64,000 nt of DNA from Bacteroidota bacterium (GTDB lineage Bacteria > Bacteroidota > Ignavibacteria > UBA10030), in the NCBI GenBank assembly GCA_021813905.1, contig JAKAJH010000006.1, positions 21,953 through 85,952 of the forward strand, read 5' to 3'. Positions 1 to 8,687 of this stretch are shown piece by piece. A program made the position numbers and the translations under genes. The notes under the pieces are model-generated. The model made no database searches. It was not told the DNA's origin and saw only the letters and a program-made list of their open reading frames with translations. The stretch's first letter is position 1, and every line of letters begins with the position of its first letter.

Positions 1-90
1 GAGAGAGGGGATTGGCAAACGAAAGCAATCATCGGGCGGCCTTGGAACCGGTGGGCAGGCGAAGCGTCTCCATACTCCCGCCATACAACC

Positions 91-117
91 TTGACTGTCA
101 ATTGTCAATTGACATCC
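91..117. repeat. 7-bp-period AATT repeat, palindromic
   Basis: Two perfect tandem GTCAATT units are flanked by degenerate ones (TTGACT, GACATCC). Together they form a 19-bp near-perfect palindrome, TGTCAATTG-T-CAATTGACA. It sits directly after the hpnD stop codon. A second array of the same unit type lies near 52.56 kb and a single unit near 50.75 kb. No T-tract follows it, so a terminator role is not evident. Confidence 0.6.
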
Positions 118-120
118 GAT

Positions 121-1005
121 CTATGCCGGCAGCTGCGTGCGAATGTAGCGATGAAAGTTCTTGGGAAACTTGTTCCGCACGCGCAACGCGATGGCGACGA
201 ACAGCTTGATCGGCGACGAGAGCCGGATGCGGCGGTCAAAGACGTTGTAGTGCGACCGCTCGATGCGCCGAAGGAGCAGGTAGTAGATGTTTCCCATCGT
301 TCGGGCGGCAGAGAAGAGCACTTTGTCCTCCTCGGCGAGCGACGATTTTGCACGGCGAAAATATTCGTGCGCGCGCTGACACTCGAACTTCATCAGTTCC
401 ACGAATCGTTCGTTGTACGTTCCGGCAAACAATTCCTCTTCCGTGTACCCGAACCGATGAATATCTTCCAGCGGCAGATATATGCGTCCCCGCTTCGCGT
501 CCGACTTGATGTCGCGCAGAATGTTCGTCAACTGAAGCGCGATGCCCAGATTGATTGCATATTGGCGCGTCTCGGCGTTGCGGTAGCCGAAGACCTCTGC
601 GCAGATTAATCCCACCGTCGACGCAACCCGGTAGCAGTACTGCTCGAGTTCGCTGAAGGTGCCGTAGCGGTTCTGCGTCAGATCCATTTCCATTCCCTTG
701 ATCAGGTCGTAGAAGTGGTCGACCGGAATCCTGAACCGGTGAATGATCGTCCCCAGCTTGTTCAGTAGCGTGAACGTCGAGACGCCGTACAGTGCTCGTT
801 TCAGCTCATCCGTCCAGTGCAGCAAGCGGGCATGCTTCTCCGTATCGTCGGGCCCTTCATCGACGATATCGTCCGTCACCCGGCAAAACGTATAGATCGT
901 TTCGATCGCGTCTCGCTGGGGCTTGGGCAGAATCAGGAAGGAGTAGTAGAAATTACTCTGTCTGTTCTGCGTGATGTCCGGTATGATGGTGTCGGCGGTG
1001 TGCAT
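121..1005 (-). CDS. hpnD: presqualene diphosphate synthase HpnD (squalene/phytoene synthase family)
   Basis: This is a 294-residue trans-isoprenyl diphosphate synthase of the squalene/phytoene synthase family. The first Asp-rich motif is in 'FCRVTDDIVDE' (about residues 41-51). The second lies in 'LTNILRDIKSDAKRGRIYLP', with the family NxxRD pattern. The FCRVTDDIVDE form and the pairing with a divergent paralogue fit HpnD, which condenses two farnesyl diphosphates to presqualene diphosphate. It starts 3 bases after the hpnC stop, so the two genes are almost certainly co-transcribed. HpnE, the flavoprotein that finishes squalene in this route, is not seen and could lie beyond the left edge. 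A phytoene synthase role cannot be excluded by reading alone. Confidence 0.82.
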   Translation of the reverse strand: MHTADTIIPDITQNRQSNFYYSFLILPKPQRDAIETIYTFCRVTDDIVDEGPDDTEKHARLLHWTDELKRALYGVSTFTLLNKLGTIIHRFRIPVDHFYDLIKGMEMDLTQNRYGTFSELEQYCYRVASTVGLICAEVFGYRNAETRQYAINLGIALQLTNILRDIKSDAKRGRIYLPLEDIHRFGYTEEELFAGTYNERFVELMKFECQRAHEYFRRAKSSLAEEDKVLFSAARTMGNIYYLLLRRIERSHYNVFDRRIRLSSPIKLFVAIALRVRNKFPKNFHRYIRTQLPA

Positions 1006-1008
1006 GAA

Positions 1009-1887
1009 CTAGCGTTTGCGTGCCTGCCAAAGGAGGCCAATCTTGTCGAACGGCGACAGCGTCGGCCGCCGGCGAAAAACGTCGAAATTCTGAGCCCGGA
1101 TCTTTCCGAGAATCCGCATCCCGCCGTGCCAGGTCAGCCGCAATTCGGCAGCAATGTCTCGCCCGACCAGATCCAGCAGCGGGGCGCCCTCGGTGAAGAT
1201 CTCCTCAGTCCGGCCCACCTCAAATGCCATCAGGTCCTGAAAGCGCTTGCCGAACCGGCGCGCAAACAGGTCCTGCTCGGTAAAGCCGAACCGGTCCAAA
1301 TCCTCCAGTGGAAGATACACCCGGTCCTTCGAAAGGTCAACAGTCACGTCCTGCCAGAAATTGGCCAGCTGGAGCGCCGTGCAGATCGAGTCCGACAGAG
1401 CCTGCATGGAATCGCTCCGGTAGTTGAACAGCAGCAGCACCAGCCGCCCGACCGGATTGGCCGAGTTCTCGCAATACGCCAGCAAATCCTCGAAGGTGTC
1501 GTACCGATGCACGGTGACGTCGGTGCGAAACGCGATGAGCAGGCTCTGGAGCAATTCCACCGGGATCTGGAACCGCTCGATCGTGTCGGCCAGCGCGATG
1601 AAGACCGGGTGCGTGGCGTGGCCGTTCACGCAGTCGATCAGTCGCTGTTCCCACGAGTTCAGATTTTCGATCCGTTCCGCCGGCGTCCAGCCCGGCTCGT
1701 CGGCGAAGTCATCCGCGATGCGCGCAAACGCGTAGAGCGCGCTGACGTACGGCCGCTTGTCCCGCGGCAGAAACAGTGACGCGACGGGAAAGTTCTCGTA
1801 ATGACTGCGCGTGACGTGCTCGCAGTGGCGAAAACTCTCCGCCAGAGTCCAGTGCTTGCGCGCGATGTGAAGTTCCGGTGCGTTCAT
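1009..1887 (-). CDS. hpnC: squalene synthase HpnC (hydroxysqualene-forming)
   Basis: A 292-residue paralogue of the downstream gene. It carries 'YAFARIADDFADEPG' as first Asp-rich motif and 'ALQLANFWQDVTVDLSKDR' as the second. The FARIADDFADE form and the N-terminal 'HYENFPVAS' stretch are typical of HpnC, which in the hpnCDE route turns presqualene diphosphate into hydroxysqualene. The track ORF is longer, but its first 20 residues are basic and non-conserved. The ATG at 1887 (MNAPELH) gives the normal family length. The gene lies upstream of hpnD in a two-gene operon. Confidence 0.82.
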   Translation of the reverse strand: MNAPELHIARKHWTLAESFRHCEHVTRSHYENFPVASLFLPRDKRPYVSALYAFARIADDFADEPGWTPAERIENLNSWEQRLIDCVNGHATHPVFIALADTIERFQIPVELLQSLLIAFRTDVTVHRYDTFEDLLAYCENSANPVGRLVLLLFNYRSDSMQALSDSICTALQLANFWQDVTVDLSKDRVYLPLEDLDRFGFTEQDLFARRFGKRFQDLMAFEVGRTEEIFTEGAPLLDLVGRDIAAELRLTWHGGMRILGKIRAQNFDVFRRRPTLSPFDKIGLLWQARKR

Positions 1888-1967
1888 TCGGAGCCGATGG
1901 CGGATTGATCGGCCATCGTGGTGGGTTGAATATGAAGAACGGCGCAAGGAAAAGCAAGCGCCCGCGG

Positions 1968-2921
1968 TTAACGCACCAGGGCGATTTGCTGTGCGTGGCG
2001 CAGCATCCCGGCCCTGCCCGGCACCGATGCATCGGGCGTCACGACGTAGAGACCCGACGCGACGGCCGCCTCCCAGAAAACGTGATGCGTCCCTTCCGGG
2101 AACTCCCGCTCGGCCAGCACCGCCACGGTGCGACTCAACAGATCATGCACGGCCAGCCGGATCCTGCTGCGGACCGGAAGCGTGAATCAAATAACCGTCG
2201 GGCCGTTGACCGGATTGGGATACGCCGGATGCAAAAAGTGAGCCCGGACGGCGCTGATCTCCCGGTGACGTGAGAAGGGATCGACCGGGCGGTCCAGAAA
2301 AGACCGTCGCTGTGTGCGGCGTACACCCGTGATCCCACCACAGCCAAATCGCGGATCTCCACGATATGTTGCCAGCGCGGCGACGGCGCCCGAAATGCTT
2401 CTTAGCAGGCTGTCGCTCTCGAGGATCCATGTCGCGGCGGATTCGGACCAGCGGTATGCACCGCCGCCCGTTCCGCAATACAGCGTATCGTTCCGGACGG
2501 CGAGCTTCTGGATCTGCGTTGCGCCAAATGTGCTGAGGCCGGCGGTCAGATGGGTCCAGTGCGTCCCGTCGTCGGAGCTGCGCACGACGCCGCCGGCGTA
2601 GGTCCCTCCGTACAACCAGCCACCGTGGATTGTCAGCGCGGTGAACCCCTGATCGTCCGACAGCAACGGAGAGATCCCGAACCAGCTCTGCCCGCCGTCG
2701 GTCGACCGGTAGGCACACAAGTCGTCCGCCGCCCGGAGAATGCCGTCGATCATCCCGCATACGTAGAATGAGGACGCCGGAAGCTCCGTGACGCGGGACC
2801 ATATCGCGTTCTGCGAGAATGTTGGCGTCAGGGCGCTTGCCTGGAGCAGAATCACGCCGGAGAGCACCGTCCGTCGCGTCTGCAGAAAGAGATCCACGAG
2901 GGTCTGATTCATATCATTCAT
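1968..2921 (-). pseudogene. decayed secreted beta-propeller (BNR-like) protein with T9SS C-terminal domain
   Basis: The N-terminus is an export signal (RRTVLSGVILLQASALTPTFSQ). BNR/sialidase-like repeats follow ('AYRSTDGGQSWFG', 'VRSSDDGTHWTHL'). The frame then breaks near 2,395: sensible propeller sequence continues in another frame ('WQHIVEIRDLAVVGSRVYAA'). It returns to the first frame near 2,290 and reaches the sorting-domain start 'HPAYPNPVNGPTVI'. Here an in-frame TGA sits where this motif normally has Arg. After the TGA the same frame continues as a normal T9SS domain ('FTLPVRSRIRLAVHDLLSRT') down to a TAA. Two frameshifts plus a nonsense codon suggest a pseudogene, but assembly error is possible. 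Confidence 0.7.
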
Positions 2922-3073
2922 CTGTGGTTGATGAATATTCCAGCGGGGGTGACACTGTGATCGGAGGGGGCACCGGTGAGATAACGCGAACGCACCGCCT
3001 CCAGGGACCTAAACCGGGAAAGGTCCGCGGAAGTTTCGGGCAAAGGGAGATGAGCGAAGCGGGGGAATAACGG

Positions 3074-5053
3074 TCAGGACGCTGTGGGAGCGTCTTCGAC
3101 CAGCACTTCATACACCTGGATCGGCGTCTCGAGGCCTTTGACGAGGATCGGCTCCAGCCGGCGGGTCGGCACCTGGTCCTTTACGAACTGCCACGTGCGC
3201 TCGGAGATGAGGATCCCCTCGACCGGCGCGTTCGATTCGAGCCGGTTGGCCAGGTTCACGTCGGAGCCGAGGACGGTGTACGACAGCTTCTTCCGCGTGC
3301 CCATGTTGCCGACGACGACATCGCCGGTGTTGATGCCCACGCGAACGCGGAGCGGGAATAGCCCCTTGACGACCCATTGCTCCTTCAGTTCACGGCATTT
3401 GCGCTGCATCTCGATCGCGGCCCGCACACAGCGAAGTGCGTGGTCGGGCTGCGGCTCCGGGGCGCCGAAGAAGACCATCAAGCCGTCGCCGATGTACTTG
3501 TCCACGGTTCCTTCATACTTGAACACGATGTCGACCATGGCCGTGAAGTACTCGTCCAGCATCTTCTGGATCTGATCCGGGGTCATCGTGGACGAATACG
3601 TGGTGAAGCTCTTGATGTCGCTGAAAAGGATCGTGACCGTCTTCTTCTGCACTTCGAAGGCCGATTCCGGCTGCTGCAGCATGCGCTTGACGACGGTGGG
3701 CGGCAGGTACGCCTCGAATGACTGCCGCAGCGTCTCCTTCTCACGCTCCTCGTTGATGAACCGGTACGCCAGAACGGCGAAGACCGCCAGGACGTTGATC
3801 AGCACCGGTCGCACAATGTTCAGGATGACGTTGCCGTAGAGGAAGAGCGCCACGGCCGCGACGATGTAGCCCACGACGATCAGGATGGCGCCGACCCACA
3901 TGCCGCGGGACGAAAACTGCAGCGCGAACAGCCCGACGAGTCCGAGCGTGATCAGCTCGACGACCAGCATACCGGAGGAACCCACATCGCGCAGGAAGTT
4001 CTCGGTGAGGATGGTGTTGATGACGTTGGCGTGCACGCCGCTGAGCGGAAAGTCGTTGTCGGTCGGCACCGGAGCCACATCGGCGGCGCCGGTGGAAGCG
4101 ACCGAGACGACCGCGATCTTCCCCTGGAAGAGCGGCATCCAGTCGTTTTCCATCGCGTCGCGGTCGTCGGACAGGTGGTATACCGTCGCGAACTGGTAAT
4201 GCGTCATCGAGCCGCGCCAGGGGCCGACAAAATTGATGGTGAGATTGCACCGCGCATCCACCGGAATGGTGATGTCGTGCGGCTCTCCCCCGGGCCGCCA
4301 GGCCCCCTCCAGAATGATGGAGGTGCCGGGACGGACCACCACGCGGTCCGGCGTGACGTGCAGATAATCACAGACGGCGCGGAACGCGAAGCTCGGATAG
4401 TACGCATCCTCATAGCGCACGAGCAACGGCGCGCGCCGGAACACGCCGTCACGGTCGATGCGCAGGCTGAGATAGCCCAGACCGCGGGCTGAAGAGGCGA
4501 GCTCGGGAAACGTCAGGATTGGATTGCCGCCGACATACATCGTGCGCGGATCGCCCTCCATGCGCACATACCACTTCGTGCGGGAGAGATACTCCCAGTC
4601 GGTCTCGGGGCGGGGCGGCCGCACGACCGGAGGCTCGTTGAGCAGGCTGAAGGCCAGACCGTAGTACGCATTCCCGGCCTTCCGGTTGCATTCGAAGAAG
4701 TACTGATCCTCTTCAGGAGATGCGGGGGCGCGGAAGATGTAGTCCCAGATCTGCAGGGCCGTCTTCATTTCGCCGAGATTCCGGACGACCTGCGCGTACT
4801 GCTGACGTGTCAGGTAGGAACCGGTCAGCGCCTGGACGGTGCTGTCCGTCTCATCGACGTGCACGATGGTGCTGTCGTACGGAATTCGGGAGGGAAACTC
4901 GGAGGCCCGGAGCACGAACAACTGGTCGAAAGCCTGCGCGTTCCAGGTTTCGAAGACGGACGGGAGGAGCCCGAACAGCAGGTGGCCGAACAACAGAGCG
5001 GACACGAGGATGATCCCCGTGTCCCGCACTGTCGTTTGCTTACTGGTGATCAA
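3074..5053 (-). CDS. CHASE2-type sensor class III adenylate/guanylate cyclase
   Basis: The N-terminal membrane helix is followed by a roughly 300-residue extracytoplasmic region of CHASE2 type. Next come about three transmembrane helices ('MLVVELITLGLVGLFALQF' onward) and a C-terminal class III cyclase domain. Metal-binding aspartates are in 'LFSDIKSFTTYS' and 'KYIGDGLMVFFG', and 'YTVLGSDVNLANRLE' supplies the substrate and transition-state residues, so the enzyme looks active. It probably makes cAMP in response to an envelope cue. Start is uncertain: an ATG at 5113 would overlap the upstream gene by 74 bases. The TTG used here overlaps by 14, and a GTG at 5029 would avoid overlap. It is last in a block with a DUF4384 protein and a caspase-like protein. 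Confidence 0.85.
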   Translation of the reverse strand: MITSKQTTVRDTGIILVSALLFGHLLFGLLPSVFETWNAQAFDQLFVLRASEFPSRIPYDSTIVHVDETDSTVQALTGSYLTRQQYAQVVRNLGEMKTALQIWDYIFRAPASPEEDQYFFECNRKAGNAYYGLAFSLLNEPPVVRPPRPETDWEYLSRTKWYVRMEGDPRTMYVGGNPILTFPELASSARGLGYLSLRIDRDGVFRRAPLLVRYEDAYYPSFAFRAVCDYLHVTPDRVVVRPGTSIILEGAWRPGGEPHDITIPVDARCNLTINFVGPWRGSMTHYQFATVYHLSDDRDAMENDWMPLFQGKIAVVSVASTGAADVAPVPTDNDFPLSGVHANVINTILTENFLRDVGSSGMLVVELITLGLVGLFALQFSSRGMWVGAILIVVGYIVAAVALFLYGNVILNIVRPVLINVLAVFAVLAYRFINEEREKETLRQSFEAYLPPTVVKRMLQQPESAFEVQKKTVTILFSDIKSFTTYSSTMTPDQIQKMLDEYFTAMVDIVFKYEGTVDKYIGDGLMVFFGAPEPQPDHALRCVRAAIEMQRKCRELKEQWVVKGLFPLRVRVGINTGDVVVGNMGTRKKLSYTVLGSDVNLANRLESNAPVEGILISERTWQFVKDQVPTRRLEPILVKGLETPIQVYEVLVEDAPTAS

Positions 5054-5741
5054 TGGTGATGGTCTTGCTGTAGAAATTACGGGCCGTGACCTCGGTGGCA
5101 ATCGTCGTGACATCCGGCCGCTGCGAGACCTCAACCTTCTCTGTGCCGCGGATATTGCCCCCGATCGTCAGCGGCTTCTCGGCGATGGTGGCAAAGGTCG
5201 TGTACCGTCGCCGCAGGTCGCGGATGGTGGATACGATCGCCTTGGCGAGTGTCTCCTTCTTCGACGCGTCGGCGGAGAGATAGTCGCCGAGCTTCGCTTC
5301 CAGATCGAGCTGGCGCTCGGTGGAGGCGACGAGGAAGAACGTCTCCCGGCCGGTATTCTTGTCCAGCCGGATCCAATCGCGGCCCTTCGGGATAAAATAG
5401 TTCTTGCCGGTCTCGTAATCCGACTGGAACTGACGGAACGAGTACGGGAAGAGCAGATCGATCTCGCCCTTGGAGCCGTAGTGCACGACGTAGACGAAAC
5501 ACTCCTTCGTCAGCTGGACGAACATCTTCAGTTCTTCGCCGGAGTTGAGCGTCGTGTCGCGGGTGATGGAAACGAACTTGTGGCTCTTCCCGATCACGGC
5601 CCCGAACGCCCACTGGAAGCCGATGTTGGCCTGGTTCTGGACGGCGGGATCCGGTGTCGGTCCCGGTCCGGGTGACATTCCCATCAGCACGAAGCCGGCG
5701 GCAAGCAACAACAGCAGAATCGGTCGGGTCATGGAACGCAT
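5040..5741 (-). CDS. DUF4384 domain-containing exported protein
   Basis: A 233-residue protein with a cleavable signal (MTRPILLLLLAAGFVLMGMS) and a DUF4384 domain. The hallmark is 'ELKMFVQLTKECFVYVVHYG' followed by 'GEIDLLFP', as in DUF4384 proteins that accompany or are fused to caspase-like and kinase-like proteins. The rest is alpha/beta with no catalytic motif I recognise. It lies between the WD40-caspase gene (5-base gap) and the cyclase gene, which it slightly overlaps. A periplasmic ligand- or protein-binding role within the same pathway is inferred from context only. Confidence 0.75.
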   Translation of the reverse strand: MRSMTRPILLLLLAAGFVLMGMSPGPGPTPDPAVQNQANIGFQWAFGAVIGKSHKFVSITRDTTLNSGEELKMFVQLTKECFVYVVHYGSKGEIDLLFPYSFRQFQSDYETGKNYFIPKGRDWIRLDKNTGRETFFLVASTERQLDLEAKLGDYLSADASKKETLAKAIVSTIRDLRRRYTTFATIAEKPLTIGGNIRGTEKVEVSQRPDVTTIATEVTARNFYSKTITIDHQ

Positions 5742-5746
5742 CCTCC

Positions 5747-8146
5747 TTAATGCGGAATCGTGGAAATCGTCATTTCCTTGTCGTACTCGGTCTGGCTGCG
5801 CGTGGGGTTCTGCGCGCCGCGCGTTTTGCGCTTGACCTGCTCCTCCACGTACTGCATCAGCTCATTGATCGTTACGGTATAATCGTTGTTGTAGTCCGCC
5901 TTGCCCTGCATCCCTTCGAGCAGGTAATAGGTAAAGGCGCCGTGGCCGAGCTCGGGGAATTCCTGCGAAACCTCGCCGGCCGCGCTGGCCGTGAAGACCA
6001 CCGTTCCTTCCTTCGTCTTCGACAGATCCGTCAGGTACTGGTTGATCAGGTTCTGTTCCGTCATGCCCAGCCCGCGTGTCGCGTAGTTGACGCTGATGCC
6101 GCCGCTGTGGCAGGCATCCGAGAAGACCACGATCCGCTTGGCGCTGATGTACCGGGCAAGTACGTCCTGAATCTGCCACATCGGAAATGCCGTCGTGCCG
6201 AGCATGTTCGGGTCCGAATCGTAGGTCAGCAGATACAGAAGGGTGGGACGGGCCGGTTCGGGAGCGCCATGGCCCGCAAAATAGATCATGACCAGGTCGA
6301 TGTCGATGGCCTGATTCAGGAAGTTGATCAACGCATCGCGCAGGTTCGGCAGCGTCGCATCCTTGTTCAGGAGCAGTCGCAAATGATCGGAGTCATACCC
6401 GCCGCCTTCCGGCCGGCGGAGGAAGTTGGCGAACGCTTCCGCGTCGCGGTCGGCAAATTTCAGCGCCGGGATGCCGGGATTGGCGTATTGAGACACTCCC
6501 ACCACCACCGCCCACGCCTGCGGACCCGTGCTCTTGTCCCGCTTTGTGGCCGGCCCGGATGCAATGGGTGTGCTGCTGACCGTCGAACTGCGGTTGATGC
6601 CGATCGTTTTCGTGAATTCCTTCCCGGTCGTGCTGACGATCCGGAGCCGGACCTGATTGTAGCCGGCGACCAGCGGAAATTCCTCGGTGATTTCATCGCC
6701 GATGTTCTTGAGGAAGACCGACTGGTTACTGACGATGTCCGTCAGGTTTACCGACATCGAGTAGGACGCAATGTCGAACCAGCAACGGAAGCGGATCGGC
6801 GACGACGTGTTCGGTGTTTCCGCGTTGTCCGTGGGGTACGTGATTTCAACCGCCTGATCATCCGCGAGGCGCCGTACCGCGCACGTGGCGGTGGTCGAAA
6901 GTCCATACGGGTCCACGGCGGTGATTGACACGGGATTCACGCCGATGGAATCGAGCGTCAGCGTGAATTTGAACTGCTTTCCTTTCGTCCCCGGCGGGAG
7001 TGTCGCCGTGGCAGGGGCCGCGGTCAGAGGAACAGGTTTGCCGTTGATGCGGAGCTCTTTGACGTCGGAATTGTCATACGCGATTCCGCGGACTTCACAC
7101 TGTGTCCCGAACACCTTCACGGGCGCCCCATCTGTGCCGATAACCGGATACTCCAGCGCGATTCCCGGCGGCGTTGTGTCGGGCGGTTCGGTAAGGACGG
7201 TCCAGCGCTTCAACAGTCCCTTGCTCGTGGTGATAAGCAGCGTCTTCTCGTTCGTGAATCCGAGCCCGGTGCCGTATTGATCCGGCAAATTCCAGGAAGC
7301 GACCTGCGTCCCGGACGCGACGTCGATGATCCGGACGGTGCTATCCGCGGAGGCTGTGGCCATCCAGCGGGATTTCGGATCGAAGGCAATGGCGGAGATT
7401 GTCAGGCGATGGGGGACGATATTCTTCAGAAGCGTGTATCCCTGCGTCTCGTACAGTCCCACCGCTCCGTCAGCCGTGCTCACGGCAAGCATCTTCCCGT
7501 CCGGGCTGTACGCCAGCGCGGAGATCCGCCCCTTCATGTCAGCAATGGTCTTGATCAGCGCGAACTGGGCGATCGAGTAGATAGACACTTTTCCGGAGGT
7601 CATGCCGACGGCAAAGGTCCGGTTCGTCGGATGGAGGATGATGGTCGAATAATCTTCGTCGGAGGCGTTCAGCGTTCCGATGGAATTGCCGGTGACCGCA
7701 TCGAAGACGTGGAGGGTCCGGTCCAGTCCGACCGTGAACACGAGATTTTCATCCTGCACGGCGACGCCGACGATGCCGCCCGTATGCACTTCGTAGGACT
7801 TGGTTTGTGTGCCGGTGGCGGTGTTCCAGACGGCGACCTGACCGTCGGGTGTGCAGGTGAAGAGTGACTGGCCGGATGCGGAGAAGGTGAGGGCGCTGAC
7901 GCGTGCGGTGATGCCCGGGAGCACACTCCGCTCGCGGAGTGTCGAAGCATCGAACAGCTTTACAGCTTTTTCGGTGGACGCAACCGCGAGGAGGCCCGAC
8001 GTTGCGCTTAGCGCCGCACGGCCGATGGGAGCCTTGAATGCTTCGGCGTCACCGGCCGCCTCCGTGTAGAGTTGCTTCTGGCCGAATCCGACACCGCTGC
8101 TCCAGAGCAGCACGATGACCGTCAGGCACAAGCGTGTGCACGTCAT
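5747..8146 (-). CDS. secreted WD40-repeat caspase-like (C14) peptidase
   Basis: This 799-residue protein begins with a signal peptide (MTCTRLCLTVIVLLWSSGVGFG). A WD40 beta-propeller of about 300 residues follows ('ISALAYSPDGKMLAVSTADG', 'WMATASADSTVRIIDVASG'). Ig-like segments come next, then a caspase/metacaspase domain from about residue 545 ('WAVVVGVSQYANPGIPAL'). The catalytic dyad is visible: His in 'YFAGHGAP' (about 622) and Cys in 'SDACHSGG' (about 679). Near the C-terminus 'KADYNNDYTVTINELMQYVE' resembles a calcium-binding EF-hand loop. Export of a caspase-like enzyme is notable. It heads the DUF4384-cyclase block and has a good ribosome-binding site (AAAGGAGA). Confidence 0.88.
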   Translation of the reverse strand: MTCTRLCLTVIVLLWSSGVGFGQKQLYTEAAGDAEAFKAPIGRAALSATSGLLAVASTEKAVKLFDASTLRERSVLPGITARVSALTFSASGQSLFTCTPDGQVAVWNTATGTQTKSYEVHTGGIVGVAVQDENLVFTVGLDRTLHVFDAVTGNSIGTLNASDEDYSTIILHPTNRTFAVGMTSGKVSIYSIAQFALIKTIADMKGRISALAYSPDGKMLAVSTADGAVGLYETQGYTLLKNIVPHRLTISAIAFDPKSRWMATASADSTVRIIDVASGTQVASWNLPDQYGTGLGFTNEKTLLITTSKGLLKRWTVLTEPPDTTPPGIALEYPVIGTDGAPVKVFGTQCEVRGIAYDNSDVKELRINGKPVPLTAAPATATLPPGTKGKQFKFTLTLDSIGVNPVSITAVDPYGLSTTATCAVRRLADDQAVEITYPTDNAETPNTSSPIRFRCWFDIASYSMSVNLTDIVSNQSVFLKNIGDEITEEFPLVAGYNQVRLRIVSTTGKEFTKTIGINRSSTVSSTPIASGPATKRDKSTGPQAWAVVVGVSQYANPGIPALKFADRDAEAFANFLRRPEGGGYDSDHLRLLLNKDATLPNLRDALINFLNQAIDIDLVMIYFAGHGAPEPARPTLLYLLTYDSDPNMLGTTAFPMWQIQDVLARYISAKRIVVFSDACHSGGISVNYATRGLGMTEQNLINQYLTDLSKTKEGTVVFTASAAGEVSQEFPELGHGAFTYYLLEGMQGKADYNNDYTVTINELMQYVEEQVKRKTRGAQNPTRSQTEYDKEMTISTIPH

Positions 8147-8364
8147 GGTCCAATCTCCTTTCAGCGCAGGCTCACCCGGAGTTTAGCGATCCTTCTGCTC
8201 AACCGGTGTGTCAGGGGTCAAACGGGCTTGTACGACCTGCCCGCTCCGGTGGGCACGCTCAATGCCGGGCGGCGGAAGTCCGGAAGGCTGGTGAAACGTG
8301 GTGGCAACCTCCCGACGACCCAATGTTTCTCATTTTTGTGAGAATGTCAAGAAATTGCGGTTTT
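8147..8364. other. intergenic region, GC-rich, unexplained
   Basis: A 218-base gap between the caspase gene start and the end of a small gene, both on the minus strand. It holds several short complementary segments (for example GCCC-GGGC, CCGG-CCGG, TTCTCA-TGAGAA). I could not match it to any RNA family I know. Short ORFs on both strands show no recognisable protein. It is the likely location of the caspase operon promoter and leader. Confidence 0.3.
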
Positions 8365-8673
8365 TCAGTCGTGTCGCGGGCGGACGGGCACGCTCCCGTC
8401 ACATAATTCGTCCAGAAACTGCGTCACATCCGCACGGAACGCGTCATCACCGCATGCCCGCTCGGGCGACGCTTCAAGGCGGTCCATCCAGCTGCGGAGC
8501 AAACTCGGGCCGTATGCGGTTCCAGCCGGGAGTTTTGACGGATAGACGATGAATGCGGCGTTCAGCCGCTGGAGGAAGACGAGGAGGTCGTCGGCGAATA
8601 GCGTGGCCTCTGCGCCCGAGGCGTTGTGCATCCGCGTGCGGAGATCCATCGCCATCGAAAGGAGGTCGCTCAT
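8365..8673 (-). CDS. small conserved-looking protein of unknown function downstream of rarA
   Basis: A 102-residue, acidic, probably helical soluble protein with no signal peptide and no motif I recognise. The start MSDLLSMAM is preferred to the longer track ORF because a GGAGG lies 5-6 bases upstream of it. The coding region begins 15 bases after the rarA stop, so the gene is probably co-transcribed with rarA. GC-rich third positions agree with real coding. Confidence 0.55.
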   Translation of the reverse strand: MSDLLSMAMDLRTRMHNASGAEATLFADDLLVFLQRLNAAFIVYPSKLPAGTAYGPSLLRSWMDRLEASPERACGDDAFRADVTQFLDELCDGSVPVRPRHD

Positions 8674-8687
8674 GTTGCCTCCGAAGT

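Noticed and set aside
96-114. TGTCAATTG/CAATTGACA palindrome as terminator or attachment site
   Set aside because: No T-tract and no integrase gene nearby. It is better explained as part of the 7-bp repeat family, since it recurs elsewhere without the palindrome.
8270-8320. SAM-riboswitch-like GGCAACC and SRP-RNA-like TCCGGAAGG strings
   Set aside because: Only short pieces match. The paired arms and flanking consensus of SAM-I, cobalamin or SRP RNAs are absent, and no plus-strand gene lies downstream.
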